Shown: positions 34,246 to 43,157, counted from the stretch's first letter. The stretch is 64,000 bases of DNA from Cronobacter dublinensis subsp. dublinensis LMG 23823 (GCF_001277235.1 NZ_CP012266.1:1488001-1552000), one strand, 5' to 3'. Translations and numbers: made by a program. The notes: generated by a model from the sequence alone, not told the origin.

Positions 34246-35087
34246 ACAATCTGCCCGTGGTGCGCTCGCCGTGGCGCATTCTGATCCTGGTGGTCGGCTT
34301 CGCGTTTCTCTACGCGCCGATGCTGATGCTGGTGGTCTACTCGTTTAACAGCTCGAAACTGGTGACGGTGTGGGCGGGCTGGTCCACACGCTGGTATGGC
34401 GAGCTGTTCCGCGATTCGGCGATGATAAGCGCGGTAGGACTGAGCCTGACGATTGCCGCCTGCGCCGCCACGATGGCGGTAGTGCTGGGCACGATCGCGG
34501 CGGTGGTGATGGTGCGGTTCGGGCGTTTTCGCGGCTCGAACGGCTTCGCCTTTATGCTCACCGCGCCGCTGGTTATGCCGGATGTCATCACCGGGCTGTC
34601 GCTGCTGCTGTTGTTCGTGGCGCTTGGCCACGCTATCGGCTGGCCGTCGGACCGTGGAATGCTGACCATCTGGCTCGCGCACGTCACGTTCTGTACCGCC
34701 TATGTGTCGGTGGTCATCAGCTCGCGCCTGCGCGAGCTCGACCGCTCGATTGAAGAGGCGGCGATGGATCTCGGCGCCGCGCCGCTGAAAGTGTTCTTCG
34801 TCATCACCCTGCCGATGATCATGCCTGCGGTAGTTTCCGGCTGGCTGCTCGCCTTTACGCTCTCGCTTGATGATCTCGTTATCGCAAGCTTTGTCTCGGG
34901 GCCGGGGGCCACGACGCTGCCGATGCTGGTCTTCTCCAGCGTGCGAATGGGCGTCAACCCGGAGATCAACGCCCTGGCGTCCATCATCCTCGCCGTGGTC
35001 GGCGTTATCGGTCTGATCGCCTGGTTTTTCATGGCGCGGGCAGAAAAGCAGCGACTGCGCGACATCCAGCGTGCAAGGCATAGCTGA
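34242..35087 (+). CDS. potI: Putrescine ABC importer permease PotI
   Basis: Second permease, 281 residues as in E. coli, with six TM helices. The EAA loop is SIEEAAMDLGAAPLKVFFVITLP and the following TM region is FTLSLDDLVIASFVSGPGATTLP. The C-terminal tail is RAEKQRLRDIQRARHS. It is the last pot gene. A strong hairpin (35117-35141) separates it from ybjO. Confidence 0.97.
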   Translation: MNNLPVVRSPWRILILVVGFAFLYAPMLMLVVYSFNSSKLVTVWAGWSTRWYGELFRDSAMISAVGLSLTIAACAATMAVVLGTIAAVVMVRFGRFRGSNGFAFMLTAPLVMPDVITGLSLLLLFVALGHAIGWPSDRGMLTIWLAHVTFCTAYVSVVISSRLRELDRSIEEAAMDLGAAPLKVFFVITLPMIMPAVVSGWLLAFTLSLDDLVIASFVSGPGATTLPMLVFSSVRMGVNPEINALASIILAVVGVIGLIAWFFMARAEKQRLRDIQRARHS

Positions 35088-35116
35088 ACCGCCTAAAATC
35101 TGCAATCATGTGCCCC

Positions 35117-35141
35117 CAGCGCCGCGTATGACGCGGCGCTG
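35117..35141 (+). terminator. Strong hairpin after potI, no U-tract
   Basis: CAGCGCCGCG, loop TATGA, CGCGGCGCTG. The ten-base stem is perfect, but GCTTCACAGG follows, not a T run. It may protect the pot mRNA from exonucleases or end transcription only weakly. Confidence 0.55.
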
Positions 35142-35161
35142 CTTCACAGGGAAGGCGAGAT

Positions 35162-35635
35162 TTGGACATTTTCAGCAAAGCGCGACAATCACACGCCCGA
35201 ATGAACGCTCCTACGCTGGTACAGGTGGCGGCGATAGGCATTATTTCTACGCGCTGCCTGGATCTGCTGATGATCTTCAATCTGCTGGGCGTGCGCGGCG
35301 TGATGGACTTTATCCACCGCAGCGTCCAGACCTGGAGCCTGACGCTGATTTTCTTCGCAAGCCTTGTGCTGCTATGCATCGAATTCCGCTGTGCGTTCGT
35401 CATTCTGCAGGGGCGCGCCTGGGGCCGTTGGGTCTTTTTGCTCACTCAGATTATCGCCACGGGCTATCTCTGGGCGGCGTCGCTCGGCTGGGGCTACCCT
35501 GAGCTTTTCAGCATCGCGGGCGGCTCGCGCCGCGAGATATTCCATTCGCTGGTGATGCAAAAACTGCCCGATCTGCTGGTGCTTTCCCTGTTATTTATTC
35601 CCGCCCGCAGCCGACGTTTTTTCCGACTACAGTAA
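35162..35635 (+). CDS. ybjO: Inner-membrane protein YbjO (DUF2593)
   Basis: A 157-residue, four-TM inner-membrane protein (E. coli 162) of unknown function. It is recognised by TLVQVAAIGI, LLMIFNLLGVRGV, FIHRSVQTWSLTLIF, GYPELFSIAGGSRREIFHSL and SRRFFRLQ. The start is taken as a TTG at 35162, which has AAGGCGAG at good spacing and gives a length near the E. coli one; the first in-frame ATG (35201) would give 144 residues. It follows potI as in E. coli. Confidence 0.88.
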   Translation: MDIFSKARQSHARMNAPTLVQVAAIGIISTRCLDLLMIFNLLGVRGVMDFIHRSVQTWSLTLIFFASLVLLCIEFRCAFVILQGRAWGRWVFLLTQIIATGYLWAASLGWGYPELFSIAGGSRREIFHSLVMQKLPDLLVLSLLFIPARSRRFFRLQ

Positions 35636-35687
35636 TCCTGCGGCGTGATAGAATCGCCGGTCCGCGTTTTTCTTAAGGTTTTTAGCT

Positions 35688-36815
35688 ATGCACTGCGCAC
35701 TCTATGACGCCGGGCGCTGCCGCTCCTGTCAGTGGATTGAACAGCCCCTCGACACGCAACTTGCCGACAAAATGACCGATCTGCGAGCGCTGCTGGCTGA
35801 ACTGCCGGTGGGCGACTGGTGCGCGCCGGTCAGCGGGCCGGAGCAGGCGTTTCGCAACAAGGCCAAAATGGTGGTGAGCGGGAGCGTGGAAAAACCGCTG
35901 CTCGGGATGTTGCACCGCGACGGCACGCCGGTAGATCTGACCGAATGCCCGCTTTACCCGGCGTCGTTTTACGCAGTCTTTGCGGCCTTAAAACCGTTTA
36001 TCGCCCGCGCGGGGCTGACGCCGTATAACGTCGCCCGCAAGCGCGGCGAGCTGAAATACCTGCTGCTGACCGAGAGCACGCTCGACGGCGGGCTGATGCT
36101 GCGCTTTGTGCTGCGCTCGACGACCAAACTCGAGGCGCTGCGCGCCGCGCTGCCTGCGCTGCTGGCACAACTGCCGCAGTTAAGGGTGGTGACCGCCAAT
36201 ATTCAGCCGGTGCATATGGCGATTATGGAAGGCGACGAGGAAATCTGGCTTACAGAGCAACAGGCGCTGGCCGAGAATTTCAACGGCGTGCCGCTGTGGA
36301 TCCGCCCGCAGAGCTTTTTCCAGACCAACCCGACGGTGGCGAGCGCGCTTTACGCCGCGGCCCGCGACTGGGTGCGCGCGCTGCCGGTAAACCATATGTG
36401 GGATCTCTTCTGCGGCGTGGGCGGTTTTGGCCTGCACTGCGCGACGCCCTACATGACGCTGACCGGCATTGAAATCGCGCCGGAAGCTATCGCCAGCGCC
36501 AGCGCCTCGGCGCAGCAGCTTGGGCTGCGTAACGTGCATTTTCAGGCGCTCGATTCCACCGATTTCGCGACAGGCCAGCAGGCGGTGCCGGACCTGGTGC
36601 TCGTCAACCCACCGCGTCGCGGCATTGGGGAGGCGCTGTGCGATTATCTGAGCCATATGGCGCCAGGCTACATCATTTATTCCAGCTGTAACGCGCAGAC
36701 GATGGCAAAAGATATTGCGCGTCTGCCGGGTTACCGTATCGCTCGCGTGCAGTTGTTCGATATGTTCCCGCATACCGCGCATTATGAGGTGCTGACGCTG
36801 CTGGTGCGGCAGTAA
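35688..36815 (+). CDS. rlmC: 23S rRNA (uracil(747)-C(5))-methyltransferase RlmC
   Basis: RlmC (RumB) methylates U747 of 23S rRNA and carries a [4Fe-4S] cluster. It has 375 residues, as in E. coli. The cluster cysteines C3, C11, C14 and C87 are at their E. coli positions. SAM-binding DLFCGVGGFGLH starts at 239, the NPPRRG motif is at about 307, and the catalytic cysteine is C334 (SSCNAQ). Its 3' flank holds a REP-like element, after which the carbohydrate locus begins. Confidence 0.97.
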   Translation: MHCALYDAGRCRSCQWIEQPLDTQLADKMTDLRALLAELPVGDWCAPVSGPEQAFRNKAKMVVSGSVEKPLLGMLHRDGTPVDLTECPLYPASFYAVFAALKPFIARAGLTPYNVARKRGELKYLLLTESTLDGGLMLRFVLRSTTKLEALRAALPALLAQLPQLRVVTANIQPVHMAIMEGDEEIWLTEQQALAENFNGVPLWIRPQSFFQTNPTVASALYAAARDWVRALPVNHMWDLFCGVGGFGLHCATPYMTLTGIEIAPEAIASASASAQQLGLRNVHFQALDSTDFATGQQAVPDLVLVNPPRRGIGEALCDYLSHMAPGYIIYSSCNAQTMAKDIARLPGYRIARVQLFDMFPHTAHYEVLTLLVRQ

Positions 36816-36825
36816 ATCCCGGAAG

Positions 36826-36850
36826 GGCGGGTAAGCGGAGCGCGCCCGCC
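36826..36850. repeat. REP-like palindrome, rlmC-GH88 gap
   Basis: GGCGGGTAAGCG followed by GAGCGCGCCCGCC: another copy of the dispersed GGCGGG...CCCGCC element, between convergent genes. Confidence 0.8.
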
Positions 36851-36878
36851 ACAGGCCCCGCCACCCGCACCGTTCCCC

Positions 36879-38066
36879 TTACCAGTAAAGCTTCCAGCTT
36901 TGCGACAGCCGTGTCAGCGCTTCCATATAGAAATAGTCGCCCCAGCTGCAACATTCGTCCACGCCCTTGTTACTCGCCAGATGGTAAACCGAATGCTTCA
37001 GCAGACCATTGCAGGCGTCTTCGGGCTTCGCCAGATAGTCTTGCGTCAGGGACGTGAAAATATGCAGCGCCCACTGCTCGCAGACGGCGCGGTGGGGGTC
37101 GGTGGCGGGCAGATGTTTGATAAGCTCAAGCAGTCCGCACACGGTAATCGCGGCGGCAGAGGAATCACGCAGCGCGTCAGTGCCCTGCAGCGCGAGATCC
37201 CAGTGACATACGCCGTCTTCCGGCAGGCGGTTTAAGAAATAACTCGCGAGCTTCTTCGATAGCCCCACCATCCGTTTATCGCCGGTATAGCGGTAACTCA
37301 GCAGAAATCCGTAAATCCCCCATGCCTGGCCGCGCGACCAGCATGAATCATCGGCGTAACCCTGTTGGGTGTTGCCGAAACGCGGATCGCCCGTAACCGG
37401 ATCCATATAATAGGTGTGCCATGACGAGGCATCCGGGCGCACCAGATAACGCGCCGCCTGGTTCACGTGCGCCTGCGCCGCCGCCGCGAAACGCCCGTCG
37501 CCGGTCTGCTCGCTCGCCCACCAGAGCAGCGGCAGGTTCATGTTGCAGTCGATAATCATCCGCCCGGCCTGCTCCGGATCGTCCAGATTGCCCCAGGCCT
37601 GAATAATTTGCGCCCTGGGGTGATAACGCTCAAGCAGCGCCTCAGCCGCCAGCAGCGCGAAGCCGCGCGCCTCGCGGCTGGCGTTGAGCCGCCAGTCGGC
37701 CACGCAGGAGAGCGTATAAAGAAAGCCCAGATCGTGCGTGTTGGTGTCGTGACGCCCGGCGATACGTTCGCCAAACGAGCGCACCTGGCGCTGCGCGGCG
37801 GCGCGAAACGCCTCATCCCCAGACAGCTCCCAGGCAAGCCACAGCTGCCCGGTCCAGAAGCTGGTCGTCCACTCGACGTTTTCCGTCAGCGGGTAATACC
37901 CCTTCACGCAGGTTTCAGCGGGGAAACGGTCGCCAAACGCGGCCAGATTCTGGCGCAGACGCGCCAGCACGGCTTCGCGGGTTTGGCTCAGCGTCTCGCG
38001 CAGGGCGGCCAGGCAGGGCGTCTGCGGCGGGGAGATAAACGGTTCACTGGCGATGGATTGCAACAT
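36879..38066 (-). CDS. Glycoside hydrolase family 88 (unsaturated uronyl hydrolase)
   Basis: GH88 enzymes remove the 4,5-unsaturated glucuronic acid left at the non-reducing end of oligosaccharides by polysaccharide lyases, by hydrating the double bond. The 395-residue protein has the family's (alpha/alpha)6-barrel motifs: WTTSFWTGQLWLAWE, HDLGFLY (first catalytic Asp), MIIDCNMNLPLLWW (second catalytic Asp), CWSRGQAWGIYGF and WGDYFYMEALTRL. No signal peptide is seen, so it acts in the cytoplasm on imported sugar. It is last in a DUF2264-transporter-GH88 operon and absent from K-12 at this site. Confidence 0.9.
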   Translation of the reverse strand: MLQSIASEPFISPPQTPCLAALRETLSQTREAVLARLRQNLAAFGDRFPAETCVKGYYPLTENVEWTTSFWTGQLWLAWELSGDEAFRAAAQRQVRSFGERIAGRHDTNTHDLGFLYTLSCVADWRLNASREARGFALLAAEALLERYHPRAQIIQAWGNLDDPEQAGRMIIDCNMNLPLLWWASEQTGDGRFAAAAQAHVNQAARYLVRPDASSWHTYYMDPVTGDPRFGNTQQGYADDSCWSRGQAWGIYGFLLSYRYTGDKRMVGLSKKLASYFLNRLPEDGVCHWDLALQGTDALRDSSAAAITVCGLLELIKHLPATDPHRAVCEQWALHIFTSLTQDYLAKPEDACNGLLKHSVYHLASNKGVDECCSWGDYFYMEALTRLSQSWKLYW

Positions 38067-38094
38067 AACAGCTCCTTAAAAGTATGTCTGACAG

Positions 38095-39354
38095 TCAGTG
38101 TTTCACCGCCGCCGCGGTGTGAGGCGAGCCGGCGCGCTTGCTCTGACAGGCGGAAAGGGTAAAGGCGGAAATGAACGTAAAGGTGAGGGCGATAGCGCCC
38201 ATCAGGATGTAGGTCTGCTCGAAACCGATGCGGTCATAGAGGTAGCCTGCGGGCGATGACACCACCACGTTGCCAACGTAGAGCATCGCCTGGTAGCCCA
38301 GCAGATACATGGTGGCGTTGACGCGTTTGTCGAAATGCTCGGCGATATATTTGAACACCGACACCAGCAACAGGCAGATTTCGAGTCCGTAAAGCGGTTT
38401 CAGTACCGAGATAAGCAAGTGCGAATCACACATCCCGGAGATAATCAGCCGCGCGCCCACCACCAGGCCGACAATCAGCAGGCCTTTTTTGGCTCCCACG
38501 TAATTGACGAACACCGGGATCACCATGTACATCAAAAATTCCATACCGGACTGGACAGTGCCGAGGTAACCGAATACCGCGTTGCCCTGCTGCACGTCGT
38601 CAAAGAAAGTGACGAAATAGCGCGAAAACTGCTGCTCGGCGATAAACATCATCCAGGCGACGCCCGCCACGTAAAGGCAGAACGCCCAGAACTTGCGGCT
38701 GCGCAGCAGTTCATACACGTCACTCATGGCGATTTTTTGTTTCGCTATCACCTCGCTGGCGTGCGCGGTGGCGGTGTTCACTTTCAGGCTCAGCAATACG
38801 CCGAGCATGACCAGCGACGCGACGCTGCCAAGCACAAAGTTATAGGCCGGGGAGAGGTTAAACAGCAGCCCGGAGAACGACGAGGCGACCGCCCAGCCGA
38901 GCGAGCCCCACATGCGGATCTGCCCAAACTCCATGCCGTTCAGGCGGCTGTAGCGGTCGGTGTAGGATTCACAGGCGGCGACGCCTGCATACCAGGCGAA
39001 GCTTAAATAAACCGCGCCGACGATAATCCCGAGCAGCGTATTCGAGATGAGTAGCGGTTGATAAACATAGATAAAAAACGGCGCCATTAGTGCGGACATG
39101 CCGACGACAAAATAGAGCAGGTGCTTGCTCATGCCGATTTTATCGAGAATGTAGCCATACACGGGCTTGAGGATTACCGAGAAAATCCCGTTGACCGCAA
39201 ACACGGTTCCGATGACCGAACCGCTCAGATGGGTTTTCTGGCCGAGCCAGATAGCCAGCAGACCGATGCTGGCAGACCAGGTAAAGAAGTAGAGAAAGAT
39301 AAAACTACTGATCTTCACGTATTCCGCTTTATTCGCAGCAGTGATGTTTTTCAT
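38095..39354 (-). CDS. Oligosaccharide:H+ symporter (LacY-type MFS)
   Basis: A 419-residue, 12-TM transporter of the oligosaccharide:proton symporter group (LacY, RafB, CscB). LacY-like features: the N-terminal FFTWSASIGLLAIWLGQ helix; loop 2-3 GYILDKIG; and the TM4-TM5 stretch AACESYTDRYSR...FGQIRMWGSLGWA, where the Glu and Arg match LacY E126 and R144. It lies 29 bases before the GH88 gene and 19 bases after the DUF2264 gene, so it should bring in their substrate, probably an unsaturated uronic-acid disaccharide. Confidence 0.88.
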   Translation of the reverse strand: MKNITAANKAEYVKISSFIFLYFFTWSASIGLLAIWLGQKTHLSGSVIGTVFAVNGIFSVILKPVYGYILDKIGMSKHLLYFVVGMSALMAPFFIYVYQPLLISNTLLGIIVGAVYLSFAWYAGVAACESYTDRYSRLNGMEFGQIRMWGSLGWAVASSFSGLLFNLSPAYNFVLGSVASLVMLGVLLSLKVNTATAHASEVIAKQKIAMSDVYELLRSRKFWAFCLYVAGVAWMMFIAEQQFSRYFVTFFDDVQQGNAVFGYLGTVQSGMEFLMYMVIPVFVNYVGAKKGLLIVGLVVGARLIISGMCDSHLLISVLKPLYGLEICLLLVSVFKYIAEHFDKRVNATMYLLGYQAMLYVGNVVVSSPAGYLYDRIGFEQTYILMGAIALTFTFISAFTLSACQSKRAGSPHTAAAVKH

Positions 39355-39372
39355 ACAATCCTCTCAGGGGCG

Positions 39373-41217
39373 TTATTTATTGTTGTAGAGCGGGTAGAGG
39401 TAAACCTCGCCGTCTGGCGCGTGCAGTCGCAGGCCATCGGCGTCAATCGAAAGCGTTGGCGCGGGCGGCAGCGCGTCCGGTGCGCCGATAACGCCAGCCG
39501 CCGCGCAGCACAGCCAGGTCTCGCCTGGGGCTATCGCGCCGCTCAGCGCCGCAATAGCGGCGCATTCGGCAAACATCACGCTGCTGTTGGGCGGGGTAAT
39601 GATCGGTTCCGGCTGTCGTGGGTTGGCGGCGGAAAGCTCAACGATGGCGCTGGCGCCGTACGGGGCATGAATAACGCAGCGGCCTGATGGGGTTTCAACG
39701 CGTGTCGCCTGCGGCTGCCAGCGTGTGGCGAAGGCGCCCTCGACGCTGTGGAGTTCGCGGGCGCTACGAATATGGTGCACACGCAACTGCCACATGCCGC
39801 AGGGGATAAGCCAGGTCGCGACCTGTACGTCATGCCACGGCGACCAGCGCGAGAAAATATGGTCGTCGGCCGTTACGACGTCCTCGCACTCGCGGCGGCC
39901 GCGGTAGTAGCCGTCGTGCTCGCAAAGCAGCAGCATCGAATCGCAGGCGGCATGTTTAATGCCGTAGCGGCCCCGCTCAATGGTGAACCCGAAGTGGCTG
40001 GAGTAGGCGAATTTGGTGTATTTGGCCTCGGTATTCACATAGTTATTCAACTCCAGCTGGCCTGCGGTCAGCAGCCAGGCGTGGCGCGACGCTTCGCTGT
40101 GAACAAGCAACTGCGAAGCTTCGGGAATCGCGTGATGCCCGTCGGCAAGCGGCAGCGGCGCTTCCTGCGCCTGCCAGAACGGATGCGTTTGCGGGAGCGC
40201 CAGCACCAGAAACACCTTCAGCGCCCAGTACGGAGAGCCGGGAGAGTTATAGTCTTCGCACATCGCGAGATTGGGGCAGGCGTAGCCGAGCGTGAGGATG
40301 TCGTCGCGATCGAGAATCGGCTGCGCCATCCACCAGCGCAGGTGGCGCAGCACGATGCCTTTCACCACGCCCGGCGTAAAGACGTCCAGACCGGAGAACG
40401 CGACGGCGCTCCAGAATGCGACCATCGCGAAGCGGTAAGTCAGACTGCGGCCAAACGGAATCGCGGCCCCGCTGGCTGCGGAAAACCAGATGAAATCGGC
40501 GGCGAACCGGCGCGCGCGGTCGCGAAGCGTGGCGGCGCGTTCGGCGTCGTCCTGCGCCATCAGCGTGGCGTAGACCAGCCCGTAGAAGTGAAACGCCATC
40601 GAGATGTAATAATCCCTCGGACGGCCTGGACCATCGGCGTACCAGCCGTTGCCGAGGTAATACGCCTCCATGCGGGCGAAGCGCGCTTCCAGCACATCGC
40701 GCCGCCACGGCAGCCCGGCGCGCCTGAAGCCCAGTTCCACGAGGATCGCGAAGTAGTTCCAGTTGCTGTCCGGCATGTCGGCGTCAGCAATCTGGCGCAG
40801 CCAGCGATAGAGATTATCGAGTTCGCGGGCGCTGAACCGTGCGGTGAGTGTCTCCTGCAACAGCGCAAGCCCGAGACCATAGGCCGCCATTTCCACCAGC
40901 CGCTGATCGTAGGGGCCGGTATCTCCCCAGTAGCCCGGATGCTGCGGGTCGGTGCCGTGGCGGATGGCCGTCAGGTATTTTTCACACTCCGGCGGCGCGT
41001 CGCCGCCCGCCATTAGCGGAAACAGGCCCCACAACGCGCGCGACAGCCCTTCCATGCGTGCAATGTCCGGCCCGTAGTGCGCGCCGGTTGTCCCGAGCGT
41101 AATGCCGGTGTCGCCTGCCACAAACTGCGCGTCCAGCCCGCGCAACAGCCGCATCAGCAGCGCCGTTACATCGCTGCGGGAAGAAAGCGGATTTTCTCTG
41201 TTTTTCTCGCCTGCCAT
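39373..41217 (-). CDS. DUF2264 family protein, probable glycoside hydrolase
   Basis: A 614-residue protein with the DUF2264 domain in its N-terminal half: GPDIARMEGLSRALWGLFPL, DSNWNYFAILVELGFRRAG, GRPRDYYISMAFHFYGLVYA and FGRSLTYRFAMVAFWSA. The C-terminal part is beta-rich. As I recall, proteins of this type include beta-glucuronidases of GH154; that assignment needs a search. No signal peptide is seen. It is first in the operon, facing the AraC regulator, so it likely acts with GH88 on an imported oligosaccharide. Confidence 0.85.
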   Translation of the reverse strand: MAGEKNRENPLSSRSDVTALLMRLLRGLDAQFVAGDTGITLGTTGAHYGPDIARMEGLSRALWGLFPLMAGGDAPPECEKYLTAIRHGTDPQHPGYWGDTGPYDQRLVEMAAYGLGLALLQETLTARFSARELDNLYRWLRQIADADMPDSNWNYFAILVELGFRRAGLPWRRDVLEARFARMEAYYLGNGWYADGPGRPRDYYISMAFHFYGLVYATLMAQDDAERAATLRDRARRFAADFIWFSAASGAAIPFGRSLTYRFAMVAFWSAVAFSGLDVFTPGVVKGIVLRHLRWWMAQPILDRDDILTLGYACPNLAMCEDYNSPGSPYWALKVFLVLALPQTHPFWQAQEAPLPLADGHHAIPEASQLLVHSEASRHAWLLTAGQLELNNYVNTEAKYTKFAYSSHFGFTIERGRYGIKHAACDSMLLLCEHDGYYRGRRECEDVVTADDHIFSRWSPWHDVQVATWLIPCGMWQLRVHHIRSARELHSVEGAFATRWQPQATRVETPSGRCVIHAPYGASAIVELSAANPRQPEPIITPPNSSVMFAECAAIAALSGAIAPGETWLCCAAAGVIGAPDALPPAPTLSIDADGLRLHAPDGEVYLYPLYNNK

Positions 41218-41408
41218 TATTCACCTCATCAATGCGCTTGTATCGCGCTGCGCTCCTGCGTGATGGGTGCAAGCATAGGTAAGCCGGGCGAGGGCTAAAT
41301 GTTAGCTGTGTCACAGGGTGACGCATTACCTAAGACACTGTTTGAGAAAATTTAAAACTATGGTTTATAACTTCTGTCACCTGGCCAAAAATTGAAATCT
41401 GTTGCCCT
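41218..41408. promoter_or_regulatory. Divergent control region of the carbohydrate locus
   Basis: This 191-base gap separates the DUF2264 operon from the AraC-type gene. It contains the inverted repeat GTCAC-AGG-GTGAC (41310-41322). TGTCAC appears again at 41375-41380, 66 bases away, a spacing pattern often seen for AraC-type half-sites. Binding is inferred only. Confidence 0.5.
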
Positions 41409-42290
41409 GTGGATACCGCCTGCGAAAAATCGCTGCTGGAGCTTATCTCGCTCGATGACGACATCGTCTCGTTCAGCCGCCTGTACGCCAATTCGATTCG
41501 CTATCATCACTGGCATCAATGTCTGGAGCTGCTGTACGTGGAGGAGGGCTACGGCGTGGTGATGGTGGATAACCAGCAATACACGATGCGTCCCGGGCGG
41601 CTGTTTATCTTTCCGCCGATGACGCTGCATAAAGTGATGGTGGAAGAGCGCGAGCGTGAGCGCTACCGGCGCACGGTTATCCATCTGGATAATCACGCCG
41701 CGCTGCGGCTGCTGACGCCGTTCGCGCAGCGCCACGCCCGGCTGGAGCAGCTCTGCCAGCGCGGCGCGCGGGCAACCGTGGTAGATTTCGCCGACATTCA
41801 CGCGCATCTTGACCATCTTTTCACGCTTTACGCGCCGCGGCTCGCGAAAGGCCGTAGCGAGCATGAAGAGGTGGCGAGCTTTTTAATCCATCTGCTGAGC
41901 CTGTTACCGCAAACGCCCGCGCCGCTGCCGCGCGCCAGCAATATGCTCTCAACGCAGGTGATGTACTGGGTGGAAGAACACTATGCGCAGAAATTCAGCC
42001 TCAGCGCGCTGGCGCTTCAGCTTAACCGTTCGCGCAGCTATCTTTCGCGTCGCTTTCAGCAGGAGACGGGGGAGGCAATCCACGACTATCTGACGACGTT
42101 CCGGCTGCGCAAGGCGTGCGAGTTGTTACGCCATCACGCGTACAGCGTGGCGGATATCGCGCAGATGACCGGTTTTTCCGATACCACGTATTTCATCCGT
42201 TGCTTTCGCAAGCGGCTTGGCGAAACGCCGTTGCAGTACCGTAAATCGCGAAAAAATAAAGGCCCGTATGGCGGGCCCTGGAAGGTGTGA
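41409..42290 (+). CDS. AraC-family regulator of the carbohydrate locus
   Basis: A 293-residue AraC/XylS regulator. The N-terminal cupin sensor domain (HHWHQCLELLYVEEG, RPGRLFIFPP) should bind a sugar. The C-terminal double HTH spans about residues 185-280 (FSLSALALQLNRSRSYLSRR, then YSVADIAQMTGFSDTTYFIR). The start is given as GTG 41409 because no nearer ATG would leave a full sensor domain; no clear Shine-Dalgarno supports it. It is divergent from the GH88 operon and probably activates it. Its last codons contain the artJ terminator. Confidence 0.88.
   Translation: MDTACEKSLLELISLDDDIVSFSRLYANSIRYHHWHQCLELLYVEEGYGVVMVDNQQYTMRPGRLFIFPPMTLHKVMVEERERERYRRTVIHLDNHAALRLLTPFAQRHARLEQLCQRGARATVVDFADIHAHLDHLFTLYAPRLAKGRSEHEEVASFLIHLLSLLPQTPAPLPRASNMLSTQVMYWVEEHYAQKFSLSALALQLNRSRSYLSRRFQQETGEAIHDYLTTFRLRKACELLRHHAYSVADIAQMTGFSDTTYFIRCFRKRLGETPLQYRKSRKNKGPYGGPWKV
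42250..42277 (-). terminator. artJ terminator inside the end of the AraC gene
   Basis: On the minus strand GGCCCG, loop CCATA, CGGGCC is followed by TTTATTTTTT. It lies about 22 bases past the artJ stop, wholly within the coding 3' end of the convergent AraC gene. Confidence 0.8.
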
Positions 42291-42298
42291 CGCGACGC

Positions 42299-43030
42299 TT
42301 ACTGCGGGAACCACTGATCGCTGATTTTCTGGTAAGTGCCGTCGGCTTTGATAGCTGCCAGCGCGTCGTTGAGCTTTTTCAGCAGCGCGACGTTTTCCGG
42401 GCGTACCGCGATGCCAAGACCGGTGCCGAAATATTGCGGGTCGGTCACTTTTTCCGTGGCGGTGCCGAGCTGCGGGTTGTTCTTCAGCCATTCGTTCACC
42501 ACGGCGGTATCGCCGAAGACGCCATCGAGACGGCCATTTTTCAGGTCGATAATCGCGTTCTGGTAGCTGTCATACGCCACGGTTTTCACTTCCGGGTGTT
42601 TATCCTGGAGGTATTTCTGGTGCGTGGTGCCGTTTTCCATGCCGATACGCTTGCCTTTCAGCTCATCGAAGGATTTGTACGCGCCTTTTTTGGCAATCAC
42701 CACGGCGGAGTTGGCATAGTAAGGCGTGGTGAACGCGACCTGTTTCTGGCGCTCGGGCGTGATGTCCATACCGGAGATGACGGCGTCATATTTTTTAAAT
42801 TTCAGCGCCGGGATCAGGCTGTCGAACGCATGGTTGGTGAATGTGCACTCCGCCTGCATTTGTTTGCATAACGCTTTCGCGAGATCGATGTCGAAACCGA
42901 CGATCTGATTGCTGGCGTCAAGCGATTCGAACGGCGGGTAAGTCGCAGAGGAACCGAAGCTGATTTTATCCGCGGCAGCGGCGTGGAATGCGGCACCCGC
43001 CAGCATGGCGGCCAGAATAATTTTTTTCAT
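42299..43030 (-). CDS. artJ: Arginine-binding periplasmic protein ArtJ
   Basis: Periplasmic L-arginine receptor of the Art importer, 243 residues as in E. coli. The signal peptide ends near HAAAA (residue 20). SBP family 3 motifs include SATYPPFESLDASNQIVGFD, SGMDITPERQKQVAFT and ENGTTHQKYL. It resembles ArtI (44679-45410) closely, as expected for a duplication. It has its own promoter region with an ARG box, a transcription unit apart from artPIQM. Confidence 0.96.
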   Translation of the reverse strand: MKKIILAAMLAGAAFHAAAADKISFGSSATYPPFESLDASNQIVGFDIDLAKALCKQMQAECTFTNHAFDSLIPALKFKKYDAVISGMDITPERQKQVAFTTPYYANSAVVIAKKGAYKSFDELKGKRIGMENGTTHQKYLQDKHPEVKTVAYDSYQNAIIDLKNGRLDGVFGDTAVVNEWLKNNPQLGTATEKVTDPQYFGTGLGIAVRPENVALLKKLNDALAAIKADGTYQKISDQWFPQ

Positions 43031-43100
43031 GCGTGAAGCTCCCGTCTGTCAATCTTGTTGTATATCACCGTTTACCCGGCGTGATGACACCATGCCATTA

Positions 43101-43139
43101 TGTGAATTTATATTCAATAAAAATGTATAAGTATTATAT
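43101..43139. promoter_or_regulatory. ARG boxes upstream of artJ
   Basis: TGTGAATTTATATTCAAT (43101-43118) fits the ArgR box consensus very well. Three bases on, a weaker second box (43122-43139, AATGTATAAGTATTATAT) gives the usual tandem spacing. ArgR with arginine would repress artJ, as in E. coli. Confidence 0.85.
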
Positions 43140-43157
43140 CTGGCGGGGCTGGGGGGC

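Noticed and set aside
39748..41016. A 422-codon plus-strand frame over the DUF2264 gene
   Set aside because: It is antisense to a gene with a clear conserved domain; its product has no recognisable motif.
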